Below, piece after piece: positions 24,609 to 35,854 of a stretch of DNA of 64,000 bases (the stretch's first letter is position 1; each line of letters opens with the position of its first letter). Source of the stretch: Cupriavidus sp. EM10 (GTDB lineage: Bacteria > Pseudomonadota > Gammaproteobacteria > Burkholderiales > Burkholderiaceae); assembly GCF_018729255.1 (NCBI RefSeq), contig NZ_CP076060.1:2294001-2358000 (forward strand), written 5' to 3'. The notes under the pieces are model-generated. The model saw only the letters and a program-made list of their open reading frames with translations, searched no databases and was not told the origin of the DNA. The position numbers were made by a program, and so were the translations under genes.

Positions 24609-26660
24609 CTACCCCTTCCTCAAATAATTCACCAACCGGTCAATCACCGGCGCATTCCTAGGCGTAATCAAACTCACAAGGATGGCCGCCGCAAATCCCG
24701 CTGGGACACCGAATGCCCCGGAGGCGATCGGGTCGACGCCGAACCAGCGGTTGCCGAAGATGCCGGTCATGCGGGTGAAGAACGGATAGTTCACGAAGAT
24801 GTAATACACCGCCACGGCGAGGCCGGTGGCCATGCCGGCGACGGCGCCCGCGGCCGTGGTGCGGCGCCAGAAGATGGCCAGCACCAGTACCGGGAAGAAG
24901 CTCGATGCCGCCAGCGAGAAGGCCGCGCCCACCAGGAACAGGATGTTGCCGGGTCGCAGCGACGTGACGTAGGACGCGAACAGCGCCACGCCCAGCAGCA
25001 CTATCTTGGCCGTGGTCACGCGGCGCTGGTGCGTGGCCTGGCGGTCGATCATGTGGTAGTAGACGTCGTGCGACAGCGCGTTCGCGATGGTCAGCAGCAA
25101 GCCGTCGGCCGTCGACAGCGCCGCGGCCAGCGCACCGGCGGCCACCAGGCCGGAAATCACGTAGGGCAGCCCCGCGATCTCGGGCGCGGCCAGCACGATC
25201 ATGTCGGGCTGGATCAGGATCTCGGCCCACTGTACGATGCCGTCGCCGTTCATGTCGCGGATGCCGAAGACCGGCGGGTCGACCTTGCGCCATTGCACCA
25301 CCCACTGCGGCAGTTCCGCGTACGGCGTGCCCACCAGGTGCTGGAAGAACTCGACCTTGACCAGCGCCGCCAGCGTCGGCGCCGACACGTAGAGCAGCGC
25401 GATGCAGAACACGGCCCACGCCACGGAATTGCGGCTTTCCTTGACCGATGGCGTGGTGTACAGCCGCGTCAGGATGTGTGGCAGGCTGGCCGTGCCAACC
25501 ATCAGGCAGAACACCAGCAGCACGAAGTTCAGCCGTTTTGTCTTGCGTTCCTGCTCCGATGCGGCGGGATAGGGCTCGGTCGATGGCGTCGAGGGCTGGC
25601 TGCGCGCCAGCGCTTCCTCGCGCTGCTGCGTCCACTGTTGCAGCGCGGCGCCCGCATCCACGGGAAACGCCTGCCGCTCACGCTCCGCCGTCTTGATTTC
25701 GCGCAGCGGCGCATTGCGCGCCCGCAATTCGAGCAACCGCGCATCCAGCAACTGCTGTTCCTCGTTGAACGACATCGGCAGCCGCGCAATGCGGTCCTGC
25801 AGGTCGATGGCCTGCTGGCGGAAGATCTCGCGCACCTGCTGCTCGGCCGGATCACGATCCAGCCGCTTCTCCGCGGCGTCGATCTGCTGGAGCAGCCCGC
25901 CGTAGCTGACCTGCGGCAGCACCTGATGATGGTGCTTCCAGGCAATCAGCGACACCGCCAGCAGGAAGGCCACGATCAGCATGATGTACTGCGCCACCTG
26001 CGTCCACGTCACTGCGCGCATGCCGCCCAGGAACGAACAAACCAGGATGCCCGCCAGCCCGAAAAACACGCCCACCGCGAATTCCACGCCGATGAAACGC
26101 GTGACGATCAGCCCCACGCCCTGGATCTGGGCCACCAGGTAGACGAACGAACATAGCGACGCCGCCAGCACGGCAATCGCCCGCACCGGGATATTGCCGC
26201 CCGGCTTGCCGTTGCCGTAGCGCGCGGCCAGGAAATCGGGAATCGTATATCCGCCATATTTGCGCAGGTATGGCGCCAGCAGGAACGCCACCAGGCAGTA
26301 GCCCCCTGTCCAGCCCATCACATAGGCCAGCCCCTCGTAGCCGGACGCGAAAATGATGCCGGCCAGGCCGATGAACGACGCCGCGCTCATCCAGTCCGCC
26401 GCGATGGCCATGCCGTTGAACAGGGCCGGCACGCGCCGCCCTGCCACGTAGTACTCGTTGAGATCCGATGTCCGGCAGATCAGGCCGATGCAGGCATAGA
26501 TCGCGATCGTGACAAACAGGAAGACGTAGCCGAGCCAGAGCGCATCGGCATTCGAATGCTCGAGCAGGCCCATCATGCCGACGAAACCGAACAGCCCGAG
26601 CGTGAACAGGCCGTAGTACAGCATCAGCCGGCGGCGAAAGCGCGACTGGGTGTCTGGCAT
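24609..26660 (-). CDS. Sodium:solute symporter (VC_2705-type, acetate-like)
   Basis: 683 aa SSS-family transporter with about 13 hydrophobic helices. A hydrophilic helical insertion (about residues 235-360; QQIDAAEKRLDRDPAEQQ...) splits the membrane domain, as in the VC_2705 subgroup often placed with acetyl-CoA synthetase. The ATG at 26660 (MPDTQSRFRRRLMLYYG) is preferred; the open frame upstream runs into the acs terminator. It lies 123 bp after acs on the same strand, which supports acetate or another short monocarboxylate as substrate (inference). Confidence 0.87.
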   Translation of the reverse strand: MPDTQSRFRRRLMLYYGLFTLGLFGFVGMMGLLEHSNADALWLGYVFLFVTIAIYACIGLICRTSDLNEYYVAGRRVPALFNGMAIAADWMSAASFIGLAGIIFASGYEGLAYVMGWTGGYCLVAFLLAPYLRKYGGYTIPDFLAARYGNGKPGGNIPVRAIAVLAASLCSFVYLVAQIQGVGLIVTRFIGVEFAVGVFFGLAGILVCSFLGGMRAVTWTQVAQYIMLIVAFLLAVSLIAWKHHHQVLPQVSYGGLLQQIDAAEKRLDRDPAEQQVREIFRQQAIDLQDRIARLPMSFNEEQQLLDARLLELRARNAPLREIKTAERERQAFPVDAGAALQQWTQQREEALARSQPSTPSTEPYPAASEQERKTKRLNFVLLVFCLMVGTASLPHILTRLYTTPSVKESRNSVAWAVFCIALLYVSAPTLAALVKVEFFQHLVGTPYAELPQWVVQWRKVDPPVFGIRDMNGDGIVQWAEILIQPDMIVLAAPEIAGLPYVISGLVAAGALAAALSTADGLLLTIANALSHDVYYHMIDRQATHQRRVTTAKIVLLGVALFASYVTSLRPGNILFLVGAAFSLAASSFFPVLVLAIFWRRTTAAGAVAGMATGLAVAVYYIFVNYPFFTRMTGIFGNRWFGVDPIASGAFGVPAGFAAAILVSLITPRNAPVIDRLVNYLRKG

Positions 26661-26692
26661 CAGCGCAACGATTGGTGAAAGACGGCGTGGAG

Positions 26693-26734
26693 AAAAGCAG
26701 TGTGCCCGCCCCGGACGGGGCCGGGGCGGGCACA
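26693..26734 (-). terminator. Strong hairpin after acs
   Basis: Perfect 14-bp stem (26701-26714 with 26721-26734), 6-base loop, then CTGCTTTTCT on the minus strand. Would end or attenuate the acs transcript before the symporter. Confidence 0.75.
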
Positions 26735-26783
26735 ACGTGGGTCACGCAGCCAGATAGCGTGCATGAACCGGCGGCCGGCGAAG

Positions 26784-28765
<1,982 letters not shown>

Positions 28766-29167
28766 GGTTGTCTCCTGGTTTGGCTTTGACTGCTTTGGGT
28801 GCAAGGTACGCCCGGCGCCTTACTTGGACCTGACTCAGGCCCGACGGTCAAAGCGACTGTCATGGAATGCTGCGACGCAGCAGGTCGGGGCAAGGCACGG
28901 CACGGGAGACTGGGGGCACAAGTGCAGTCGGCTCTACTAAGTTAGCACAGCTGTCATGCGGCGGACCCAAATACCTGAACGCGGCGCGCGCCCTTTCAAT
29001 TGGCTTGCAGCGGCCGGGCCGGGCGTGTCGCTCCCCCCGAAGATCTTGTCCTTTTCCGCCGCTAACCAAACGTTACCCCGCCACGCTCTCGGGCGTCATG
29101 GGCACGGTACAATCGATGCCCACTTCGATTGTCTGGTGACATTTACATTTCGTTTCTGGCACAGCCC
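28766..29167. other. Divergent intergenic region acs / yqhA-like
   Basis: 402 bp without a convincing gene. It must carry the acs promoter (minus) and the promoter of the 29168 gene (plus; a TACAAT -10-like element at 29108-29113). No clear operator or riboswitch was seen. Confidence 0.5.
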
Positions 29168-29740
29168 ATGGACCCACACACCCCGCTTCGCCCGCTTCGT
29201 CCCATCCCCCGCATCATCTTTGCCTCGCGCTGGCTGCAGCTGCCGCTCTACCTCGGCCTTATCGTCGCGCAGGGCGTCTACGTCTACCATTTCCTGGTCG
29301 AGGTCTGGCACCTGGTGTCGCATGTCACCACCTATGACGAAACCAAGATCATGCTGGTGGTGCTGGGCCTGATCGACGTGGTAATGATCTCGAACCTGCT
29401 GATCATGGTGATCGTGGGCGGCTACGAGACCTTTGTGTCGCGCCTGGGCATCGACAGCCACCCGGACGAGCCGGAGTGGCTCGACCACGTGAACGCCGGG
29501 GTGCTCAAGGTCAAGCTGTCGATGGCGCTGATCGGCATTTCGTCGATCCACCTGCTGAAGACCTTCATCGACGCCGAGCAGCGCAGCACGCACACCATCA
29601 TGTGGCAGGTGATCATCCACGTGGCATTCCTGGCGTCGGCCCTGGCCATGGCCTGGGTGGACCGCATGGTGTCGCATCCGCATCCTGCGCCCGGGCAGGG
29701 CCCTGCCGGCACCGATGGTGCGGCGCAACAGGCACACTAG
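29168..29740 (+). CDS. UPF0114/YqhA family inner-membrane protein
   Basis: 190 aa, four hydrophobic helices (about residues 20-45, 60-85, 120-140 and 150-170). The motif [20 protein letters not shown] is characteristic of the YqhA family, whose function is unknown. The ATG at 29168 is chosen; a TTG at 29129 would add 13 residues. The His/Pro tail ([10 protein letters not shown]) is an extension compared with E. coli YqhA (164 aa). Confidence 0.85.
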   Translation: MDPHTPLRPLRPIPRIIFASRWLQLPLYLGLIVAQGVYVYHFLVEVWHLVSHVTTYDETKIMLVVLGLIDVVMISNLLIMVIVGGYETFVSRLGIDSHPDEPEWLDHVNAGVLKVKLSMALIGISSIHLLKTFIDAEQRSTHTIMWQVIIHVAFLASALAMAWVDRMVSHPHPAPGQGPAGTDGAAQQAH

Positions 29741-29798
29741 CCGTACTTCTCCGCCGAGGTGCCTCACGCGCCTCGCGTCAATACCCGACCAAACCTGT

Positions 29799-29829
29799 CG
29801 ACGGCTGTATGCATGCCATACGGCCGTCG
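29799..29829 (+). other. Long hairpin in leader of fumarase gene
   Basis: 13-bp stem (29799-29811 with 29817-29829, one G-T pair) and 5-base loop, no T tract. Could be a 3' end of the yqhA-like transcript or a leader structure for fumA. Confidence 0.4.
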
Positions 29830-29882
29830 TCGCCACGGTGTATCATCCCGGGCTGTGTTTCACCGCTGCCCTCCCCCACAAA

Positions 29883-31406
29883 ATGACAGTCATCAAGCAA
29901 GAAGACCTCATCCAGAGCGTCGCCGACTCGCTGCAGTACATCAGCTATTACCACCCGATGGACTACATCACCAGCCTGGGCCGTGCCTATGAGCTGGAAC
30001 AGAGTCCGGCCGCCAAGGACGCGATTGCCCAGATCCTGACCAACAGCCGCATGTGCGCCGAAGGCAAGCGCCCGCTGTGCCAGGACACCGGCATCGTGAC
30101 GATCTTCGTCAAGGTGGGGATGGACGTGCGCTGGGACGGCGCCACCATGGGCCTGACCGAGATGATCAACGAAGGCGTGCGCCGCGGCTACACGCACCCG
30201 GACAACGTGCTGCGCGCGTCGATCGTCAGCCCGCCCGAAGGCGCCCGCAAGAACACCAAGGACAACACCCCGGCCGTGATCCACTACGAAGTGGTGCCGG
30301 GCAACACCGTCGACATCCAGGTCGCCGCCAAGGGCGGTGGCTCGGAGAACAAGTCGAAGTTCGTCATGCTGAACCCGTCCGACTCGATCGTCGACTGGGT
30401 GCTGAAGACCGTGCCGACGATGGGCGCCGGCTGGTGCCCGCCGGGCATGCTGGGCATCGGCATTGGCGGCACCGCCGAGAAGGCGATGGTGATGGCCAAG
30501 GAATCGCTGATGGAATCCATCGACATCCAGGACATCATCGCGCGCGGCCCGAAGGACTGGATCGAGGAAATGCGCGTCGAGCTGTACGAGAAGGTCAACG
30601 CGCTGGGCATCGGCGCGCAGGGCCTGGGCGGCCTGGCCACCGTGCTCGACATCAAGATCATGGCATCTCCGACCCACGCGGCCTCGAAGCCCGTGGCGAT
30701 GATCCCGAACTGCGCGGCCACCCGCCACGTGCATTTCACGCTGGACGGCAGCGGCCCGGCAAAGCTGGAAGCCCCCGACCTGTCGGCCTGGCCGCAGGTG
30801 GAGTGGGCGCCGAACACCGAGACGTCGAAGCGCGTCGACCTGAACACGCTGACGCCGGAAGAAGTGGCTTCGTGGAAGCCGGGCCAGACGCTGCTGCTGA
30901 ACGGCAAGATGCTGACCGGCCGCGACGCCGCGCACAAGCGCATCGCCGACATGCTGGCCAAGGGCGAGAAGCTGCCCCTGGACTTCACGAACCGCGTGAT
31001 CTACTACGTGGGCCCCGTGGATCCGGTGCGCGACGAAGTGGTCGGCCCGGCCGGCCCGACGACGGCCACCCGCATGGACAAGTTCACCGAGACGATGCTG
31101 TCGCAGACCGGCCTGATCGCGATGATCGGCAAGGCCGAGCGCGGCCCGGTGGCGATCGAATCGATCCAGAAGCACAAGTCGGCCTACCTGATGGCCGTGG
31201 GCGGCGCCGCCTACCTGGTGTCGAAGGCGATTCGCGGCGCCAAGGTGCTGGCCTTCGAAGACCTGGGCATGGAAGCGATCTACGAGTTCGACGTCAAGGA
31301 CATGCCGGTGACGGTGGCCGTGGACAGTTCGGGCACCTCGGTCCACAAGACCGGCCCCGCCGAGTGGCAAGCCAAGATCGGCAAGATTCCGGTCGCGGCA
31401 GCTTAA
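29883..31406 (+). CDS. fumA: Fumarate hydratase class I (iron-sulfur)
   Basis: 507 aa class I fumarase, interconverting fumarate and malate in the TCA cycle with a [4Fe-4S] cluster. The N-terminal alpha-type domain has LCQDTG, GWCPPGMLGIGIGG and IPNCAATRH, giving the three cluster cysteines; the C-terminal beta-type domain has TGRDAAHKRI and GPTTATRMD. One chain fuses both domains as in FumA/FumB. ATG at 29883 is chosen because upstream frame is not conserved. Confidence 0.94.
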   Translation: MTVIKQEDLIQSVADSLQYISYYHPMDYITSLGRAYELEQSPAAKDAIAQILTNSRMCAEGKRPLCQDTGIVTIFVKVGMDVRWDGATMGLTEMINEGVRRGYTHPDNVLRASIVSPPEGARKNTKDNTPAVIHYEVVPGNTVDIQVAAKGGGSENKSKFVMLNPSDSIVDWVLKTVPTMGAGWCPPGMLGIGIGGTAEKAMVMAKESLMESIDIQDIIARGPKDWIEEMRVELYEKVNALGIGAQGLGGLATVLDIKIMASPTHAASKPVAMIPNCAATRHVHFTLDGSGPAKLEAPDLSAWPQVEWAPNTETSKRVDLNTLTPEEVASWKPGQTLLLNGKMLTGRDAAHKRIADMLAKGEKLPLDFTNRVIYYVGPVDPVRDEVVGPAGPTTATRMDKFTETMLSQTGLIAMIGKAERGPVAIESIQKHKSAYLMAVGGAAYLVSKAIRGAKVLAFEDLGMEAIYEFDVKDMPVTVAVDSSGTSVHKTGPAEWQAKIGKIPVAAA

Positions 31407-31422
31407 GCACCTATTGGTGTGA

Positions 31423-31545
31423 CTCCCCTCTCCCGCCCGCGGGAGAGGGGTTGGGGTGAGGACGCAGCGGTTCAAATTGCCACATGTCGCCGTTTGAACC
31501 CGCCGGCCCTCTCCCCGCCCCTCTCCCACAAGTGGGAGAGGGGAG
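31423..31545. repeat. REP/BIME-like nested inverted repeat
   Basis: The ends are a perfect 12-bp inverted repeat (31423-31434 and 31534-31545). Inside are two complete palindromes (11-bp stem 31425-31450; 12-bp stem 31518-31543) and a central GGTTCAAA / TTTGAACC pair (31469-31476, 31493-31500). It fills the fumA-murI gap. Such CCCTCTCCC-type palindromes are dispersed repeats in many beta- and gammaproteobacteria. Confidence 0.75.
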
Positions 31546-31568
31546 AAAACCTCCCTCCCCTCCCGCGC

Positions 31569-32390
31569 GTGAACCCCTCCCCTATCGGCGTCTTCGATTC
31601 CGGCCTTGGCGGCCTGTCGGTCCTGCGCGAAGTGCGGGCCATGCTGCCGCACGAGTCGCTGACCTACTTTGCCGATTCCCGCTACGCACCGTACGGTGAC
31701 AAGCCCGAGCGCTTTGTCGAAGCCCGTACCCTGCAGGTGTGCGAATGGCTGGTGGCGCAAGGCTGCAAGGCGCTGGTGATCGCGTGCAACACGGCCACCA
31801 TGCATGCCGTGCAGACGCTGCGCGAGCGCCTGGCCGTGCCGATCATCGGCGTGGAGCCGGGGCTCAAACCCGCGGCCTCGCTGAGCCGGAGCAAGGTGGT
31901 CGGGGTACTGGCTACCGCCAACACGCTCAAGAGCGCCAAGTTCAACCGGCTGCTGACATCGCTGGCCCCCGAAAGCCAGTATCTGTGTGCGGCCGGCCAT
32001 GGGCTGGTATCGCTGATCGAGCAGGGCGATGTCTCGGGACCGCAGATCCGCGAGAAACTCGACGCCTACCTGCGACCCATGCTGGATGCAGGCGCCGACA
32101 CCCTGGTACTGGGCTGCACGCACTACCCTTTCCTGTCGGAAACGATCCGCGACATGGTCGGCAACCGCCTGACGCTGATCGACACCGGCACGGCCATCGC
32201 GCGCCAGTTGGCCCGCAAGCTCGCCGAATTCGACCTGGCGGCCAGCCCCGATGCCATGCCGGCAATACGCTACCTGTCGACCAAGGACGCCGCGCACCTG
32301 CGCGACATGGCGTGGGCGCTGCTGAAAGTGGATGCCGCCGCCGAGACCGTGGCCATCGAACCGGCGCCCGCCATCGACGCTACTGAATGA
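31569..32390 (+). CDS. murI: Glutamate racemase
   Basis: 273 aa from GTG 31569; makes D-glutamate for peptidoglycan. Active-site cysteines are seen in VIACNTAT and LGCTHYP, and the N-terminal IGVFDSGLGGLSVL is diagnostic. The frame stays open upstream but passes through the REP element, so the GTG is preferred. Converges with the AAA+ gene, overlapping it by 11 bp. Confidence 0.94.
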   Translation: MNPSPIGVFDSGLGGLSVLREVRAMLPHESLTYFADSRYAPYGDKPERFVEARTLQVCEWLVAQGCKALVIACNTATMHAVQTLRERLAVPIIGVEPGLKPAASLSRSKVVGVLATANTLKSAKFNRLLTSLAPESQYLCAAGHGLVSLIEQGDVSGPQIREKLDAYLRPMLDAGADTLVLGCTHYPFLSETIRDMVGNRLTLIDTGTAIARQLARKLAEFDLAASPDAMPAIRYLSTKDAAHLRDMAWALLKVDAAAETVAIEPAPAIDATE

Positions 32391-34695
32391 AGCCCACCGG
32401 CTTGTGATGCCGCACATCGGGCTTCACGGCATGTTCCTGGCGCAGCTGAGCCAGGAATTCGTCGGCCGTCAGCGCCTCGCCCAGCACCACTGACTGGCGC
32501 TTCACCGTGGCGAAATCGCCAGGCGTCAGGCAATCCATGCCATCGAGATCGCGCCGGATGGCATCGGTCATGCGCTGCGCATCGCCGTCGAGCGCCTCGT
32601 CGACGAACATCGTCTCGCGCTGCGCGGGCTTGAGCGGCAGGAAGCGGATCTTGAACGAAAACCGCCGCAGCGCCGCTTCATCGATACGATCGAACAGGTT
32701 CGTGGTGCAGACGAAGATGCCGTTGAAACGCTCCATGCCCTGCAGCATTTCGTTGACCTCCGACACCTCGTAGTTGCGCACCGCCTGCTGGCGGCTCTGC
32801 ATGAAGCTGTCGGCCTCGTCGAGCAGCAGCACTGCGCCATCTTCCTCCGCCCGCGCGAACATGGCCGCGATCTGCTGCTCGGTCTCGCCAACGTACTTGC
32901 TCATCAAATCCGAGGCGCGGCGGATCATCAGCGGCAGGTCCAGCGCCGCCGCGATGTGTTCGGCCAGTGCGGTCTTGCCGGTGCCGGGCGGCCCATAGAA
33001 ACACAGCGTGCCGCGCTGGCGCGCGCCAAGGGCCTGCACGATCTTGTCCACGGCGTAGCGCGTTTCCAGGTTCAGGTTGTCCAGCCGATAGTGCGTGACC
33101 ACGGGGCGCGCCTCCGCCTCGGGGCGCAGGCCCATCGCGCGGTCGGCATGCTCGAGCTGGCGCAGGATCAGCGCTTCCACCGACTCATCGACATCGGGCC
33201 GCGCCAGTTCCACAAAGCGCGCCGCCGATTGCACCTGCGCCGGGGTCAGCGTCTTGCGCGCCGCCAGCGTGGCCACGAAGGTATCGCTGACCGCCAGGCT
33301 GCCCAGATGCTTGCGGATAATGTTCTCGCGCACTTGAGGTGGCGGAATCTTTAATTCGAGATGAAACTGGAAGCGCCGCAGGTACGCCGGATCGATCTGC
33401 CGGATCGAATTGGAAATCCAGATCACGGGCACGGGATTCTGCTCCAGCGTCTGGTTGACCCAAGCCTTGCCGTTGACCGAAGCGCGTGTATCTTCCTGGC
33501 CGAACAGGCTCATCAGTTCGCGCGCGCTGCCGGGAAACACGTCCTCGACCTCGTCGAACAGCAGCGCGGTGCGCGGCCGCCCGCGCAGGAAGGCCTGGGA
33601 CACCTGCAACGACCGGTAGCGATCCTTGCCCGACAGGCTGTTGCCATCGCGGTCGAAGCAATCCACTTCATACAGTTCGCAGCCAGCTTCGCGCGCCACC
33701 AGCCGTGCGAATTCGGTCTTGCCCGTGCCGGGCGGGCCATAGATCAGCACGTTCACGCCCGTGGCGTTCTGGCGCGTGGCATTGCCAAGCAGGGCGGTCA
33801 GGTAGCGGGCATCGGTCTCGACGTGCGGATAGTCGGTGGTGCCCAGCGTGGGCGCGGCGGCGGGCCGCGTGAAGACCGCCATCATCTCGGCCTCGCTGGC
33901 GTAGTTGCCCAGCAGCACGTGCAGCAGGCGGTCGGACAGGCGCATCAGGTCGCCCAGGTCGGTAACGCTGTTTTCCGGCAGCGGCTGCTCGATCAGGTTC
34001 AGCGTTTCCAGCCGCGACCCCGGCCGCAGCGACGCCGCGATATCGCCCGGGCTGGCGGCGGTCAGGCCGGCCAGGATCTGGAACGCTTCCTGGCTGTGCG
34101 CAACCTTGCAGTCGACCATCACCGCGCGCAGGTCGCGCTTGTACTTGGCCAGCGCCGCAAACAACAACAGTTTGCGCTCGTGCTCGGGCAGGTTCAGCAC
34201 GTGGCTGAGCATGTCGATATTGCGCACCAGCAGCACGCGCTCGCCATCGAGCCGCGCCGCGATCGCGGCCGACGATGCGGCAAATACCGCGAACATGTCC
34301 TTGGCGTGGTGCTTGACGTATTCGTCCAGGTAGTAAAACAGCGCGCTTTCGTCGAAGGCACTGTTCCACTGGCCGTGGCGCTCCAGGAATTCCTCTGGCG
34401 ACAGGCGCGATGCACCCTTCCACGCCGGCATGTCGGCGCAGCGCGCGGACAGGAACCGCTGCACGCGCAGCACCACGCCATACGGCCACACCATTTCCTG
34501 CGCACTGACGGTCAGCACGTCATTGATATTGCTGCGCAGGTTGAAACGCGGCCCAAGCGCGCAGACCACGCGCAGCGCAAACTGGGCGCACATCCAGTCG
34601 AGCGCCGAAGTGCCCACCGTGCCGGACGTTGCGCGCAGCAGCGTGCTGCGGTCGTCCATCATGCGGTCGTCTTCAGCAAAACGGGTGAAATCCAT
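32380..34695 (-). CDS. Tandem AAA+ ATPase, unknown role
   Basis: 771 aa. Two AAA+ modules: the first with GPPGTGKTEFAR (P-loop about 320-327) and ALLFDEVEDVF, the second with GPPGTGKTALAE (about 568-575) and VLLLDEADSF. The about 280-residue N-terminal domain is helical and not recognised. Double-ring architecture recalls Cdc48/ClpB-type unfoldases, but neither a Clp N domain nor a protease domain is present. Start ATG 34695 (MDFTRF) is chosen. It stands alone, so context gives no clue; a role as a remodelling ATPase is inferred. Confidence 0.85.
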   Translation of the reverse strand: MDFTRFAEDDRMMDDRSTLLRATSGTVGTSALDWMCAQFALRVVCALGPRFNLRSNINDVLTVSAQEMVWPYGVVLRVQRFLSARCADMPAWKGASRLSPEEFLERHGQWNSAFDESALFYYLDEYVKHHAKDMFAVFAASSAAIAARLDGERVLLVRNIDMLSHVLNLPEHERKLLLFAALAKYKRDLRAVMVDCKVAHSQEAFQILAGLTAASPGDIAASLRPGSRLETLNLIEQPLPENSVTDLGDLMRLSDRLLHVLLGNYASEAEMMAVFTRPAAAPTLGTTDYPHVETDARYLTALLGNATRQNATGVNVLIYGPPGTGKTEFARLVAREAGCELYEVDCFDRDGNSLSGKDRYRSLQVSQAFLRGRPRTALLFDEVEDVFPGSARELMSLFGQEDTRASVNGKAWVNQTLEQNPVPVIWISNSIRQIDPAYLRRFQFHLELKIPPPQVRENIIRKHLGSLAVSDTFVATLAARKTLTPAQVQSAARFVELARPDVDESVEALILRQLEHADRAMGLRPEAEARPVVTHYRLDNLNLETRYAVDKIVQALGARQRGTLCFYGPPGTGKTALAEHIAAALDLPLMIRRASDLMSKYVGETEQQIAAMFARAEEDGAVLLLDEADSFMQSRQQAVRNYEVSEVNEMLQGMERFNGIFVCTTNLFDRIDEAALRRFSFKIRFLPLKPAQRETMFVDEALDGDAQRMTDAIRRDLDGMDCLTPGDFATVKRQSVVLGEALTADEFLAQLRQEHAVKPDVRHHKPVGFIQ

Positions 34696-34942
34696 GGCTG
34701 GTTCCCTTCGCACGAGGCGCGGGGCGTCCGGACCGCGGGGAGCGCCTGGCCTGTGCCGTGTCTGCCGCTAACTGGGGTTTCCTGTTAATCGTAGCGCGGA
34801 TTTCCTCAGGTGGGGCATCGGCGGCATGCGGCGAGGCGTCCTGGCCCACGTAGCGCCCGCCCGACATCGCACCCTGAATTGCTGCCGCAAGCGCAATGGA
34901 GCCATTGCAGAATATCGTCACGCATTGCACAATGCGCAACAA

Positions 34943-34962
34943 ATAAGAATCATTATCGTTTA
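34943..34962 (+). promoter_or_regulatory. Putative Fur box
   Basis: ATAAGAATCATTATCGTT resembles the 19-bp Fur consensus in its ATCATTATC half, next to TATACT, a -10-like element at 34961-34966. It lies about 85 bp before the 21-aa ORF and 185 bp before tonB, so iron repression of the tonB unit is likely. The rest of 34696-35047 holds no convincing gene. Confidence 0.65.
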
Positions 34963-35047
34963 TACTATCCCGCTGATACGCTGCCCAAGAGTGGCGCTCC
35001 CCTGTAACCGGTTACTGACAGCTGTGTTTCTTTGGAGCGTTATCATC

Positions 35048-35113
35048 ATGGAATTGCTATTGAGCCTGCTGGTTGGATGTGGAATCTCGCTGATCCTGTT
35101 CTACCGCAAGTGA
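35048..35113 (+). CDS. 21-aa hydrophobic peptide heading the tonB operon
   Basis: ATG with TTTGGAG upstream; MELLLSLLVGCGISLILFYRK is almost entirely one membrane helix with a positive C-terminus. It lies between a Fur box and tonB (34 bp gap). Could be a small membrane protein or a leader peptide coupling translation. Family not recognised. Confidence 0.45.
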   Translation: MELLLSLLVGCGISLILFYRK

Positions 35114-35147
35114 TTGCGCCGCCAGGCGGACCCCTGTCGTTCCTCTC

Positions 35148-35804
35148 ATGTTCGATCAACGTTTTTTCAAGATCACCGTTGCGGTCCTGCTGTTCCATGC
35201 CGGACTGCTCTACCTGATCCAGAGCGGGCTGGCCCGCAAGATGACGGAGGCCGTCATCGCCCCCGAGATCATCGCCCGCATCATTCCCATGGAGCAGCCG
35301 AAGCCCGAGCCGCCCGCCCCCGAACCTCCCAAGGCACAACCTACGCCGCCCAAACAGGTCAAAGTGGTAACGCCGCGTCCAACGCCGCCAAAGCCGCAAC
35401 CGACCCCGACGCCGGTGGCCAGCCTGCCGCCGACGCCGAGCGCCATCGAGGCGCCGCCTGCGCCGCCCGCCCCGCCGGCACCCGAGCCGCCCGCACCGCC
35501 GCCGGCCGCGACCAACGCGGCGCCGCGCGCGGTTGGCATCGGCGAAATGGCATGCTCCCAGCCTGCGCCGGTGTATCCGCGCCAGTCGCAGCGGATGGGG
35601 GAAACGGGCACGGCGGTGATCCGGCTGAATTTCGACGATACCGGCAAGGTCGTGAAGGCCGCGGTCTCGAAGACCAGCGGTTCCGAACGCCTTGACGATG
35701 CCGCGCTGACTGCCGCCAAGGCGATCCGCTGCAAGCCGTACATGGAGAACGGCCGCGCCATGGCCGCCACCGCGCAGCAACCGATCAAATTCGAGCTGAA
35801 CTGA
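35148..35804 (+). CDS. tonB: TonB energy-transducing protein
   Basis: 218 aa. N-terminal transmembrane helix (about residues 10-27), a long Pro-rich periplasmic spacer (about 48-122, PEPPAPEPPKAQP and similar), and a C-terminal TonB domain (PAPVYPRQSQRMGETGTAVI). Transmits proton-motive force from ExbBD to outer-membrane siderophore/heme receptors. First of tonB-exbB-exbD; Fur box upstream. The TonB box-binding C-terminus is conserved. Confidence 0.93.
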   Translation: MFDQRFFKITVAVLLFHAGLLYLIQSGLARKMTEAVIAPEIIARIIPMEQPKPEPPAPEPPKAQPTPPKQVKVVTPRPTPPKPQPTPTPVASLPPTPSAIEAPPAPPAPPAPEPPAPPPAATNAAPRAVGIGEMACSQPAPVYPRQSQRMGETGTAVIRLNFDDTGKVVKAAVSKTSGSERLDDAALTAAKAIRCKPYMENGRAMAATAQQPIKFELN

Positions 35805-35854
35805 TTTCCCGGATTTTTCCGATACCCTAAACACTGACCCTTTCAGGAACCACC

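Noticed and set aside
28860..29139. ORFs in the acs/yqhA-like intergenic region
   Set aside because: No ribosome-binding sites or recognisable protein features on either strand.
31425..31543. Possible CRISPR-like repeats
   Set aside because: Only two palindromes with different loops and no spacer series; REP/BIME structure fits.
31419..31568. Longer murI start at 31419
   Set aside because: The extra 50 residues are encoded by the REP-like palindromes; GTG 31569 starts at the conserved racemase N-terminus.
34673..34942. 89-codon minus-strand ORF in the AAA+/tonB gap
   Set aside because: No SD, no recognisable domain, overlaps the start of the AAA+ gene and looks like composition-driven open frame.
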